Origin: Theodoxus fluviatilis
Taxonomy: Eukaryota; Mollusca; Gastropoda; Cycloneritida; Neritidae
Direction: 5' to 3'
Length of the DNA stretch: 25,112 nt
Assembly (NCBI GenBank): GCA_034096865.1
Contig: JAWQFJ010002879.1
Location: 1 to 25,112 of the forward strand
In this document: positions 1-23,830 of the stretch, piece by piece
How positions within the stretch are numbered: position 1 is the stretch's first letter
Layout: the number at the start of each line of letters is the position of its first letter
Notes under the pieces: model-generated
The model's database searches: none
Told to the model about the DNA's origin: nothing
Seen by the model: the letters and a program-made list of their open reading frames with translations, nothing else
Program-made: the position numbers and the translations under genes

Positions 1-420
1 GTGACCTTGACCCTGAACTATGGAAGATAACTGTTCCAAACTTCATAACATTGTAGTACACATGTTATACTTTCATCATGAGACACATTTGGTCACATAT
101 CATTAAGGTCAAGGTCACTGACCCTTATGAAATGTGACCAAAATGGGGTAGTGAACCACTAAAAGTGACCATATCTCATGGTAGAAAGTGCCAATAAGCA
201 CCATTGTGCTTCCTATGTCTTGAATTAACAGCTTTTTGTTGCATGATCTTGACCTTGGGTCAAGGTCACATGTGTTTTGGTAGGAAAAATGTGTAAAGCA
301 GTTCTTAGTATATGATGTCATTGCTAGGTTTAGTTGTTTGACCTTGACCTTGAAGGTCACCTGAAGGTCAAGGTCATGTAAAGGTCAAGGATGTGAGTCC
401 TATGGGCTTTGCCCTTCTTG
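1..420. repeat. Dispersed repeat rich in TCAAGGTCA half-sites, copy A (cut by window edge)
   Basis: This block is the reverse complement, with scattered differences, of the left half of the repeat at 5541-6394. Shared landmarks include the end GGGCTTTGCCCTTCTTGT, the CACCATTGTGCTTCCTATG block and the CCATATCTCATGGTAGAAAG block. It carries at least five copies of TGACCTTGA or its complement. No coding capacity is seen: the 81-aa minus ORF inside it is simply the repeat read through. Its left end lies outside the window. Confidence 0.85.
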
Positions 421-3400
421 TTATTAACTAATAGTAATAGAGTGCAGAGTTCATGGGCATGCATTCCTGTATACAGGATGAAGAACTAATTTCAGGATGG
501 TGTCAGTCAAGTCTTGGAATGGTCGTCTGGGAAAGTGAAGGCGAGTTGTGTAGTTGGTGCAATGAGGTAGGTTGTAATTATACCACCTTGGACAGGTGTT
601 TGTGTCTTTTGTTTTAATAACCCTAACTCCTTATTCCCCCTGTGTCATACCCATCTCACATGTCAGTCAGGAGAGAACTTGCCTTCTACAGAAGCAACTG
701 TCTTCTAAGTCCAGGAGAGAAATTGCCTTCTACAGGAGCAACCTTCTTCTAACCACAGCCAAAGACATCACTGATAAAAGTTTGGGTTTGGGAAGATGCT
801 TTTGTTACCCATGTAGTTACATCTATGATTCACTCCATGGGCTTGATGTTGTCATTTTGACTGGAACTCTCAGTGTAGTTGAATGCTAAAAGTACATGAA
901 GCATAGAGGTTAGTGAAGAAATTATTTTATGAAATGCCATATTGAAGGTGAGTTCCCATATGCAAGGGTTCCAGCATCTTCTTATGTTTGGTTGCTTGGA
1001 CTTGCAGGGGAAAAGTGCTTTTTGGAGCTAGGCAGTGAAATGTACAATGTTTTAGTAGTATGTAGCATTTAGACCTTGGGATGGTTATTTCATTATTCTC
1101 CTATGCTGTATTCTTTTGGAACTTGCAACTGGTCCATGTTGTATGATGTAAAGTAATATATAACACTTGTACTATACCAGATATCTTGTTCATGTTACTG
1201 TTCCCCATTGTGTTGGACCCTTGGTTTCAAAATGTTCTGGCATGCTGTTAAGTGGGGTTTTCTGATAGGCATGATTGCTTTTCATGACTCATTCTGAGTT
1301 ATGATTATTCATTTCTTATACTTCAACTTGTTGCTTGCAAGTGCATGCCAAAAGTTAAAAAATGCAGACAGAGGTGATGGCAACTCCTGGAGGTGCTGTC
1401 ACACTGTGTATGCCATTCATGTTCAGTAAGGTGCAGAATGGAATGGTGCCATCGTCCATGGTGGGCATCATTCATCCGAGGAAGGGAGTTGGCATCATGG
1501 TGGCCTCTCATAGAGACATGGCCCTCTCAGCTAGCAGCCGTGTTAGGAGGCCAAGTGCTCTTTGTGGATGAGTGTAGAAACACAGAAGGAATTGCAGCTA
1601 CCCCTCTTGTCCATTTTCAGTTTGAATGATGGAAATAGATAATTGTGCTGCAGGCTTTTTGTGTTGGAACCAGGTGAATGAAGAATTATTTTTTACAGCT
1701 GTGCGTACAAACATGGTACTCTGGAATGCTATGCATTGTTTGGGTGATGGTGTAATTATTATTCATGTGCTGGGTTATGTATTTTTGGGTTTGGCCTTAG
1801 AGGGACTGGATTCATACTTATCTAGTCATCTTTGTTACCATGTTGTGTTTTCCCATACATTTAGTATTAACTACAGCAATCCCTCTTGCCTGGAATTCCA
1901 TGGCTTGAGTCTCATTAATTTCTGTAGGAAATACAATTTATTCCTCCAGTATAGTTACTGGTGTCACTGCCTAGTCTCACTTATAGCATTCCAGAACTCG
2001 CAATATAAATTTTATTCTATTAGCCTTTGCTTTGCTTTCACCAAACCCCCCTGTATTTTCTCCTCGTTACTTCTTGCATTTTGTTTCCTGGAGCGACATG
2101 GTCAGAGAATAAATGGTGAATACTTGGCCAGGGAGGGTTAGCAAGATTGCACAGTTCACTACTGCACTATAGCTGTTTACTGGCAGTGAGATACATCTTA
2201 TGACAAGACCGGATCTGGCAGAAATCTGTCGTTTAATGACCTTTTCAATATTTTCACCAGCAGGACAATTTGATTGCTGCTACCTTGTAATATATTGCTA
2301 GATTGTTGGTTTATTATTGGCAATTTACTTTTCAGAACATCATTTTATTGAATTACCTGTCTCAGTTACATTAAGAAATAGCATGCTTTTGCATGGACAT
2401 ATTTATTTCCATCAATGGTGAGTAGAATTCATTCAGCGATGACGTTTCTGATGAAAAAATTACAGGGTGTTGCTTCCAGCATCATAGAACACGAGAAGTG
2501 CAGCTTCATTATGACGACACCATTTCTAGTGTTATGGTCACAATTCTGCATTGATGCAGAAAAAGGAAGAGTTCAGGCAAATACGCTGAACTGAAGCACA
2601 TACTTGCATTAACTGAAATCATTCCATGAGCATCTAAATTGCTTTGCCTCCGCAAGACAGAGGACTATAAGGCATTTAAAACCCCATATCTCTTGGTAGC
2701 TCCCTGAATTGTTTACTGGGCGCGTTACATTAACATTGGTGAGCTGATGCAAATAATGGAACATTTGTACATGGGTTGTAAAGGATTGGTTCTGGATGGA
2801 GTGGGCTTATACTTTCTGTACAGAGGGAGAGTACCAGTAGGGATTCCATGTATAGCATCGATGTAGTCTTAGGTACCATAGTAATGCACTTTGGATGCTA
2901 GGCATTCAATTTTTGGTAGGGTGAATCAACAGTGGAAATTCTCAATATGCATAGTGGAAAGTTATGTTGCAGGCGTTGGGCCGTCAGGAAGAAGCTGGTA
3001 ATCTCCCATGTTTCAGTTAAGTGTAGAACCATGTAGATCATTTTGTAGTTGTGCTTCGTTGTTGACCCAAAGAAAATGTCCCTTCTTGCTCTTGCTCGAC
3101 CAGGGCAGTGCTGGCTTTTATTTGTACTTAACCAACAAATCTTGTTCATATGCCTAGATCATCAGTCATGACAGACCATTGGTAGCACCGAGCCAATTCA
3201 GATTTGTGACAAGTAGCATCTACTACTGGCTGCTTGATTGGCCTTCATGGATCTTGGTGCAAGCTTAGTGCAACAGGTTGTTCCATTCGTGTAAATGGGG
3301 TGTGAATGTGTAGTGATGTTTTGGGTTATCAGTCATGGGTAATAAAGCAGTTATGGTACCTCTTACTCTGTCCATTTTTTTCAACAATAGTACCTACTTG

Positions 3401-3960
3401 CCATGTACTCATGCATTCAGTGTACCATGATGAAGCAAAATGCCACCTGGCCCAAGACCATAAGGAGCTGCGTGGAATTCAATGTTCACTATCCATCCAA
3501 ATGCTTAGTTGCAAGAGATCCATCAAGCCACAACTCGCCAGGCTCTGCTGTGGTTCTAAAAACAATGACTCTTCAGAATGCCTACATGGAGGCTGTGGTC
3601 CCAAGCTCATCATCTCTAAACTTTTGTCGTCCATCATGGGCTCTAGTTGTAGGTCCCAAGGTCATAATTAAACCGTTAATGCATGTAAATTCCAAGAAAC
3701 CTTTGGGGTATCCAACATTCTCACTATGCAACAAAACCAACATGCTCATCAGACTACTGGCACTCAGTACTCACAAATGAACAAAGGTAAAATCATTATT
3801 CTATTTGAGAAACTATAATGCTGGATTTAGTGGTGCCAATTCTAAGAGCAAAATGCTAGTAAGCTTGGCCCACTCAACCTTGTGGCACATGCCTTGACGT
3901 GCTAGCAAGTTTGGTCCACTCTTGACCTCTCAGCACGTACCAACTATCAGGGTACTGTAA
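421..3960. other. Stretch with no recognisable gene
   Basis: AT-leaning sequence with short ORFs only; the longest is 171 aa at 1626-2141 plus. None has a motif, a convincing start or a family resemblance I recognise. AATAAA hexamers occur (for example near 2107 and 3339, plus strand), so part of it could be a 3' UTR of a plus-strand gene lying to the left, convergent with RPL10; this is only a possibility. Near 3853-3920 a phrase of about 20 bp (GCTAGTAAGCTTGGCCCACT and a variant) occurs twice about 50 bp apart. Confidence 0.5.
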
Positions 3961-4127
3961 TGTTTTATGGCCTATCAGCCTTTCTAGGCTATGTAAGGAC
4001 ATTAAGCAAAATCACTTAACAGTTTTGAGCAAATGCAAATCAAGTCACGGTGTCCCTAGTTAATAGCCTCTTACGAATCGTTTAGGGAGACACGGCAAGT
4101 CTATTCTTTAAACACCCCAACCCACAG
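3961..4127 (+). repeat. Short dispersed repeat, copy 1
   Basis: Starts with TTTTATGGCCTATCAGCC, continues through CTATGTAAGGACATTAAGC and ends near CACCCCAACCCACAG. The same ordered landmarks recur at 4131-4235 and 6996-7140 in the same orientation. It is SINE- or MITE-like in size. No tRNA-type A/B boxes, terminal inverted repeat or target duplication could be fixed by eye. Confidence 0.7.
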
Positions 4128-4130
4128 AGG

Positions 4131-4235
4131 GATGGATGGATGGTGTTTTACGGCCTATCAGCCATGTAAGGCCATTAAGCACGAGAATCACTAGAGCAGT
4201 TCAGAGTAAACGCAAAGGAAGTCACTGTGTCATTG
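4131..4235 (+). repeat. Short dispersed repeat, copy 2 (truncated)
   Basis: Begins with GGATGGATGGATGG and then TTTTACGGCCTATCAGCC, followed by ATGTAAGGCCATTAAGCACG. It matches the first 100 bp of the copy immediately to its left and lacks the 3' part with the CCCCAACCC motif. Confidence 0.7.
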
Positions 4236-4280
4236 CAGACAAATTCAGCTCAGCTGCTGGCTGGGAGAGCGAATATCTAC

Positions 4281-4547
4281 TCAATGCAGAACTTTAAGCT
4301 TGATCAACTCCTTTGATCTCGCGGTCAACATCGCTTGCCTCAGACTCTCCAACTCTTCACATTCCTCAATGTCGGAGCCTTCTGTCTGCAAAATCGAGGG
4401 TTTCAAATGCCGACAAGTGCTCCATCTGTTTGCTGTTGCTGCAACATACGAAAGAAATATTGTGCGAAGCAGTTTCGTCAGCTGATGAAGCAGAGCTACC
4501 GCTTTCTTTGAATATCTGTACAGCCCAACACATGGGAATAAGGGCAT
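4281..4547 (-). CDS. Unrecognised coding-like ORF, possible terminal exon fragment
   Basis: An 88-codon minus ORF whose last ~58 residues look protein-like: charged, helical, ending SDIEECEELESLRQAMLTAR then SKELIKLKVLH and a stop. Directly upstream of that part, at about 4444, the minus strand reads TTTCTTTCGTATGTTGCAG, a good splice acceptor, so the conserved-looking piece could be a last exon of about 165 bp (4281 to about 4443) rather than a whole ORF. It lies about 130 bp beyond the RPL10 poly(A) signal on the same strand. I do not recognise a family. It could equally be a transposon relic or chance. Confidence 0.25.
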   Translation of the reverse strand: MPLFPCVGLYRYSKKAVALLHQLTKLLRTIFLSYVAATANRWSTCRHLKPSILQTEGSDIEECEELESLRQAMLTARSKELIKLKVLH

Positions 4548-4655
4548 TGCAGTTGCCTCCCTTTAAAGATGGAGAAGCTAGTGTTAAAGTAAATTCTAAG
4601 CACCAACAAATCAGTCAAAAGAGCAACTCGAGGCAATTCTACTCTGACATCAGAT

Positions 4656-4661
4656 TTTATT
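4656..4661 (-). promoter_or_regulatory. RPL10 polyadenylation signal AATAAA
   Basis: The minus strand reads AATAAA 21 nt after the RPL10 stop codon. This gives a very short 3' UTR, as is normal for ribosomal protein mRNAs. Confidence 0.85.
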
Positions 4662-4682
4662 CCGATGGAACAGCTGAGCTCT

Positions 4683-16574
<11,892 letters not shown>

Positions 16575-16581
16575 CTTGGAT

Positions 16582-16752
16582 CTGAAATCACAATACATGC
16601 TTGTTAATAAATGAAATACGATTAGTATGTAATTCAAACATATACTACTTTTAATACTCGTCATCGGATTGCCCATTACAACCGATTAATAACATAGATT
16701 ATAAAGATTATTTGAGGACGTTGACGAAATCGCTGCCATGTTGGGATCTTAC
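16582..16752 (-). other. RPL10 5'-UTR intron
   Basis: Donor GTAAGATC after CCGGCAAG and acceptor GATTTCAG seven bases before the ATG. This intron separates the TOP exon from the coding start, an arrangement common in animal ribosomal protein genes. Confidence 0.8.
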
Positions 16753-16766
16753 CTTGCCGGAAAAGG
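16753..16766 (-). other. RPL10 non-coding first exon with 5'-TOP start
   Basis: The minus strand reads GAGTTCCTTTTCCGGCAAG then a splice donor. A cap site at the C of CCTTTTCCGG (about 16766) would give the terminal oligopyrimidine tract that puts ribosomal protein mRNAs under growth-dependent translational control. The exact start base is inferred. Confidence 0.75.
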
Positions 16767-16928
16767 AACTCTTTCGTTCCCGAACTCCGGATCATGTGAC
16801 CACCAACTGGGGAGATAACTCTGATTTGGTCGGAGGTTCCCTGTCGTGAAATCTTTATTTACAAACACAAAAATATCGGTGTCGCAGAAGCTCTCGATGT
16901 TGCGACTGAGCACAGTCCTTCAACAGCC
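16767..16928. promoter_or_regulatory. Bidirectional promoter between RPL10 and SNX29-like gene
   Basis: About 160 bp between the inferred RPL10 cap site and the SNX29 ATG. No TATA box stands at a useful distance for RPL10. Visible words: an ETS-type CCGGAA overlapping the TOP start, TCCGGA, and TCACATGA (E-box/M-box, about 16792-16799). The 5' UTR of the plus-strand gene must also lie here. Confidence 0.7.
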
Positions 16929-17525
16929 ATGACTGGTAATGTATTCTAATGAAAAATGCAGAAAATGTGTCTGTGAAGTTGAAGGTATAAGTCCAATTTC
17001 CATCAAGATGTGACACTTCCAAGGAAGAATTATTGCTTGCGGTAGTTCATTCATGCCGTGTCTTTTATCCGTTTGTGGTCGCTTACTCGATTTCATAGTA
17101 AATTATCATGCAATTTGAAGCCACAAGAGGTGTCAGTTATGAGTTGAAAATTTTTAATCAGCTTTGATTTAAAGCAGAGTCTGTCCTTATCACTGCGAAC
17201 CGCTTTTTAGCTGCGAGTACCTTTCGCCTTCGGCTGTCAAACAGACGACTAAGTAGTGCTGAATTACTTGGTTATCTTGACAGATAAGGTGACTGTTCAA
17301 CATGTTTACAAAGTAGCACAATTATAAGTTGAAGTCCAACCAGGAAGTTAACAGTTTGAACAAACTCTTTATTTCTTATTATATAAATCTCACTTGAAGT
17401 GTCTGATTGTTTTCCCTCATTAAAACGAATGATAATTCGCCTGCCGCTGTGAACTGCAGAAAATGTGCTTCGACAAATGTTTCTCCCTCTGTCCGTCCGT
17501 CCGTCCGTCCGTCCGTCCGTCCGAC

Positions 17526-17596
<71 letters not shown>

Positions 17597-17597
17597 A

Positions 17598-17656
<59 letters not shown>

Positions 17657-17661
17657 AGATA

Positions 17662-17700
<39 letters not shown>

Positions 17701-17705
17701 GGATA

Positions 17706-17760
<55 letters not shown>

Positions 17761-17902
17761 GTGCAAGTCTGTGTCTGTGTGCGTGTGTGTGTGTGTGTGT
17801 GTCTGCCTGTCTGTCTGTCTGTCTGTCTGTCTGTCCATCCGTCCATCCGTCCGTCATTCCGTCCATCCGTCCCTCCCTCCCTCCCTCCCTCTCCCTCTCC
17901 CT

Positions 17903-17995
<93 letters not shown>

Positions 17996-18446
17996 AGTGT
18001 GTGTGTGTGTGCTTTGACTTTCCTTGATGTTCAATCTGCAACAACTAAATAGGGATGTTTATTTTCCAGCTCACAGCTCTAATCCTTCTCCACTTCTTTG
18101 TAGATCTGTGAAATCAGTATTTTTTAATGGTTTGCTTTTCTCTTGAGCACCTGTTTGCGTTTTGTGCTCTGTAACAGTCTGCATTTTCTGGGCTTGCAGA
18201 AACAGCCCCCCATGCAGGGGAGAGGGGCAGCATCCTGACGCACCTACTGGATGCAGTCAAACAGGTGTGTAATGGGGCACTTGGGAATTGATCAACAGAG
18301 TGCCATTGTAATCTGTACTCATTTTGACCTGTTTAGACTGCATGAGGAATAGTTGTGGTTACATTAAAATAAGAATAAAAATAAAAAGATGTGTAGGTAG
18401 GCCTGACTTATATTTGTGTGTGTGCAGAAGGCCAGATTCAGACTGC

Positions 18447-18506
<60 letters not shown>

Positions 18507-21500
18507 CTGTGTGTGCGTTTATGAGTGCTTTAAGAAATGTCATGTATATAGTAAATTCATATGAAAATAAATCAAAATGTCTGTTTCACTGAGAATGTTC
18601 TTTTGCTTAAATAGTGCTCATAGGGAAGATGGGACAGCATGCAGTTTGTTGTTAAACTTTGATTTTTATTTCTGCTCCTTTTCATCTCTTCCCACCCCAC
18701 CCCCCCATCACCCCCACCCCCACCCACCCACCACCACCCCCCACGCCCCTACCCCATCACCCCCACCCCCCACCCCCACCCACCCACCCCCCACCCCCAC
18801 CCTCCTCCCCCACCCACCCGCCCCCCACCCCCACCCACCCACCCCACCACCCCCACCCCCAACCCCCACCCACCCACCCCCACCCCCACCACCCCCACCT
18901 CCCACCCCCACCCCCCCACCCCCCCCACCCCCACCCCCCAACCCCCCACCCCCCCCACACCATCACCCCCCCACCCCCCACCCCCCCACCCCCACCCCCC
19001 AAAAAAATTTGGGGGTCAGCAAAATAAATAGGGTTGGTATGATTACCATTACAGCTTTCTCTCCTTACAGAGAGACATTTTGGTGTCTTGAAATACCATG
19101 TGCCTTCTAGATGGTTTTAAAGATTTGCTGACACCCAAAGCAATATGATCTGCTTTTGTGAGATTTTCATTGACTATGCATCTTGTGAGACTGGGTTCTG
19201 AACCTTGTTTCAATCCCTGCAGAAGTGAAATGGGTACATGGTATTCAGTTCAACCAGAGTGGAGATGTTATCAAATACCTCAGCCGTCCTTTTTGTGTGA
19301 CAATGAAATAAAAACTGAAATGTTGTAATAGTAATCGTTTAATTGTGGAAGTTAAGTCACCTACTTAACTATCTTTTTGTGCTCCTCTACATGCGAGAGT
19401 AGTTGTGCAGATCCAATGTATGTGAAAATGAAGAGTGAGAAGAATATCTCCTGTTACAGTGCCAGGTTCGGTTTGGAGGAAGGTCAGAGCTTGCTACAGA
19501 TGCTGACAGCAGGTGAGTACAGCAATGAACAATGACAGATGATGCTGGATTTATGTTCTGGAAGATCCTAAAAGTGCCTGACTGCTGTAACATTGGGACA
19601 AGTACTATGCACTGATATACACCCAATATTATTATATGAAGATATTTCGCTGAAGTTTCCTCTATTTTGCATAATAATTTATTCTTAACCCTCGGTGTGC
19701 CACAGTCCAAAAATTTGGACTGTAACATTGGTGTGCCACAGTAATAATTTTCAGCCACTGAGCTTCTGCTCTGTATGTTAAAAAACTTTCTCAAAGCTTA
19801 CTCTCTATTGGTTAGAGCCTATATCTGTCAACCAATGAGAGCACAGGACACATCAGGGCCAGATGGCCATCAGGGTCAGTGCACTGGGAGTGTGCTTTTT
19901 TGTTGGTTTTGTTGTTACTGTGGCACTCCTAGGGTTAAACATGCAACCTTTGAAAAACCTGAAGGTTTCATAACTGCCAGACCCTTACTCTTGCTGATGG
20001 CAACTCTGGTGGTTGTGCCGAAAGGGGAGCACCAGCTGCTTTTGATGGCGGTGATAGTTGTCATGATGGTGGTGATAGTGGTAATGGTGTTTGAGGTAAT
20101 GATGTTAATAGTGATGGTGACTGTGGTGATGCTGACTGTGGTGATAGTGGAGATGGTGATATTAATATTGGTGCTGGTGGTGGTGGTGGTGGTGATGGCA
20201 GTGGTGGTGATATTGGTGGTGGGGATGATGGTGATAGTGATATTGGTGCTGTTGGTGATGATGATGGTGGTGGGGGTAGTGGTGATTGTTGTGGTGGTGA
20301 TGATGATGGTGATATGGGTGGTGATGGTGGTGATAGTGGTAATGGTGTTTGAGGTAATGATGTTAATAGTGATGGTGACTGTGGTGATAGTGGAGATGGT
20401 GATATTAATATTGGTGCTGGTGGTGGTGATGGCAGTGGTGGTGATATTGGTGGTGGTTGTGATGATAGTGGTGGTGGGGATGATGGTGATAGTGATATTG
20501 GTGCTGTTGGTGATGATGATGGTGGTGGGGGTAGTGGTGATTGTTGTGGTGGTGATGATGATGGTGATATGGGTGGTGGTGGTGGTAATAGTGGTATTGG
20601 TGGTGGTGATGATAGTGGTGGAGATGATAGTGATGTTACCTGAGATTGCACAGGCAACAGGAACAAAATTTTGATGTTTTCAAAGAAGCTAGGAGAACTC
20701 CTTTCCAAATACCATTCCACCTTGGCCTAGGAGCACACTCTTTCAGATTGTGACTTTTTAAAGAGCAGCTTATGCTAATCAGTATGACAGGAAATAGTTC
20801 TGCAGAGGAACCACTCCATCCATCCATCCATCCATTCATCCATCCATCCATCCATCCATCCATCCATCCATCCATCCATCCATCCAACCGTCCAACCGTC
20901 CATCCGTCCGCCCACCCACCCGCCCGCCCGCCCGCCCGCCCATCCATCCATCCACCCATCTTCACTCTTGATTATTGCAGGGTGTCGTGTTTGTGCACTG
21001 TGTGGGAGGCAGCCCTGCAGCATGGCATGCGCAAGAACAACAAGGCGCTCATGGCACTCAGGTAGGCTGCCCTGGCTGTTTGGCCTCCAGCTTTGGACAG
21101 GCTTCGCTCTGCTCCGCTCCGCTCTGCTCTGCTCCGCTCTGCTCTGCTCTGTTCTGCTTCGCTCTGCTCCGCTCTGTTCTGCTTCACTCTGCTCCGCTCT
21201 GCTCTGCTCCGCTCCGCTCTGCTCTGCTCTGTTCTGCTTCGCTCCGCTCCGCTCTGCTCCGCTCTGCTCCGCTCTGCTCCGCTCCACTCTGTTCTGCTCC
21301 ACTCTGCTCTGCTCTGCTCTGTTCTGCTTCGCTCTGCTCCACTCTGCTCTGCTCCGCTCCGCTCTGCTCCGCTCCACTCTGTTCTGCTCTGCTCTGTTCT
21401 GCTCTGCTCTGCTCCGCTCCGTTCTGCTCCGCTCCGCTCTGCTCTGCTCTGCTCTGCTCCGCTCTGCTCTGCTCTGCTCCGCTCTGCTCTGCTCTGCTCT

Positions 21501-23569
21501 GCTCCGCTCCGCTCTGCTCTGCTCTGCTCTGCTCCGCTCTGCTCCGCTCCGCTCTGCTCTGCTCTGCTCTGCTCCGCTCTGCTCTGCTCTGCTCAGACTC
21601 TGTCTGTCTCTAATGGATACCAGTCAGGCAAAGGGCTCCCATATCTTCTTTCATTAGTTTTTCTTTCTTTCTTGTTCATTCATTCATTCATTCATTCATT
21701 CATTCATTCATCTATTTATTTTTTGTTATTTTTATTTGTCCCATGCAAGAATGGGAATAGATTGCTCATCTTTGCTGATGCTCCAGCTGAGATCTGGACT
21801 GTCTCTAAAGGGCATCAGTTGGTCACCCAGGCTTCTGCCCCTTCTTTTTTCCTCTGTTTATTGTTTTGTGGTTTTTGTTTCATTTTCATGATAGTTTCAT
21901 GCAAGAATGGATGGCTGGGCTCTGCCTGACTTGAATGAACATTAGTTGCTCATTAAACTTTTGCCTTTCTTTATTGTTGTTGTCATTGTTAAAAGTCTTT
22001 GATTTTTGTCTCATTTTCAAGATATTTTCATGCCAAGGATGGGAACAGATTGTTCATGTGTGCTGATACCCAGGTGGCAGCCTTTGTTGCTTAATTATTA
22101 TTTGATTCATTGAATGGTTGAAAAATATTTTTACATCGCTACACATGTGTTTTTCTATGAGTAAGGTGAAAGTAGAATATAATTGTATGTGGATAATTCA
22201 GTTTTGTGTATTGTCTTCAGGATAATGTTGTTTTGTGTTTGAATTTCAACTGTCACCAATTTTCCTTGAAAGCAATGGTAGCTTTTCATTTGAGCTCAGT
22301 AGCTGAAATTCTGAACATTCCTTCATTAGGTCATAAATGTGATTTATTGTGTTTTAGTAATGTCATCATCTCTCTCTCTTCCCCCCCCCCCCCCCCCCCC
22401 CCCCCTGTCCCTTCTTTTTTTTCCTCCAGTACTTTGGATTTGGAGATATGGGAATCAAGCATTTAACAAGACCAGAGACAAGTTGAGGCATAAAAAAGTA
22501 ATATCCAAGGTATTCAGAAAATAAAATTAAGTATGTCATGCATGTATAAAAATGATTTTATTATTTTCTTCTTTATTAAAAAAGCAATGTAGCATAGAAA
22601 ATACCTGCAGCCTCTGTTACTGTTTTGAAGTTAATTTTGACAAGTTTACAAAAGGCTGAAATGCATTTTGCAACCCCAAATAGAACTTTCCTGAAATGAA
22701 AATAGAAGCCTTTCTGAAGTCATTGGATTATGAAAGGGTTTAGAGTTGTGATTTTTCAAGTGACGTACATTACATGTATGTTGGCATTTCTGTGTGTCAT
22801 GCATTCCAGACAGATGACGGAAAGAGCAGGTCTGGGGAAAGTCACCGACTTCTTCTCTGACATGAAGAACTTAGAAACAGATCCATGTAAGGTTCCATTT
22901 CATCCTCCCTCTGTAGTTGCAGCTGTTGAAGCATTTCGTTGCTTTGCTGGATCATTCATGCTTTTCCATTCTCTTTTTGTCATTGAGCAAATATGCGCAA
23001 TAAGTTTGCTTGATTTTTTGCACTAATGCCAGTGTTGCTGAAACTATCAAAAAGTACATTCAACATTAATGGGATGCATTCTTGGCATATGTAAGGTCAT
23101 GGATGGGAACAGCTATGAAGGACCTTGAAATCTTAGTGTTTCACCTCAGCTTTAATATCCTCAGCTACAGCATGGGTAGTGTTTGGACTGTAAATCTCAA
23201 TACATGACCAAGTTGTATTATCTTTAATGCACTGTGTGTGGCACACTTAGAATTTCTAGTAGAAGTTTCACCATATGAGACTGAGTCCCAGACAAACTGC
23301 CTACTTTAAGGTTTCTGGCAGTATGTGAAGGAACACCTAACCAAGCATGAGCTCCAGCGATACATCAATCTGAAGGCAGTCAACTCCGAGACTGGCCGTG
23401 GCCGGGCCTGGCTCAGGGCTGCGCTCAATGAGCACTCCCTGGAGCGCTACATGCACATGCTGCTGGAGAGGGAGGATTTGATGAAGTGAGTGCTCTGTTT
23501 GTGCATCTTTGTGCATGCATGTGTGTGGTTGTGTGCATGGATGCATAGGTTTGTGTATACATGGATGCA

Positions 23570-23605
<36 letters not shown>

Positions 23606-23667
23606 CGTACATGGATGCATGTGTGTGTGTGAGTGTGAGTGTGTGCATGTGTGTGTGTGTGTGTGTA

Positions 23668-23709
<42 letters not shown>

Positions 23710-23736
23710 TGTATACATACATGGATGCATGGTTGG

Positions 23737-23772
<36 letters not shown>

Positions 23773-23793
23773 CTGTGTGTGTGTGTGTGTGTA

Positions 23794-23830
<37 letters not shown>

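Noticed and set aside
1362..1571. 69-aa ORF starting MQTEVMATPGGAV
   Set aside because: Reads plausibly but has overlapping ORFs in other frames, no family resemblance and no flanking gene signals.
1626..2141. 171-aa plus-strand ORF, hydrophobic
   Set aside because: No recognisable motif, no splice or promoter support, and composition follows the AT-rich surroundings. A real gene cannot be excluded but is not supported.
17407..18052. ORFs of 83-204 aa on both strands (Cys/Leu/Ser, Arg/Glu or Thr/Asp/Arg/Gln repeats)
   Set aside because: They are translations of the compound microsatellite. All frames are open for the same reason and no unique domain flanks them.
20968..21929. ORFs of 200-278 aa such as the [13 protein letters not shown] repeats
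   Set aside because: They arise from the GCTCT/GCTCC pentamer array. Only 20981-21061 within them is a true exon, read in a different frame from the longest ones.
22730..23026. 98-aa ORF covering SNX29 exon 5 as a separate gene
   Set aside because: Only the 77-bp exon part ([20 protein letters not shown] and on) is conserved in type; the rest is intron on both sides.
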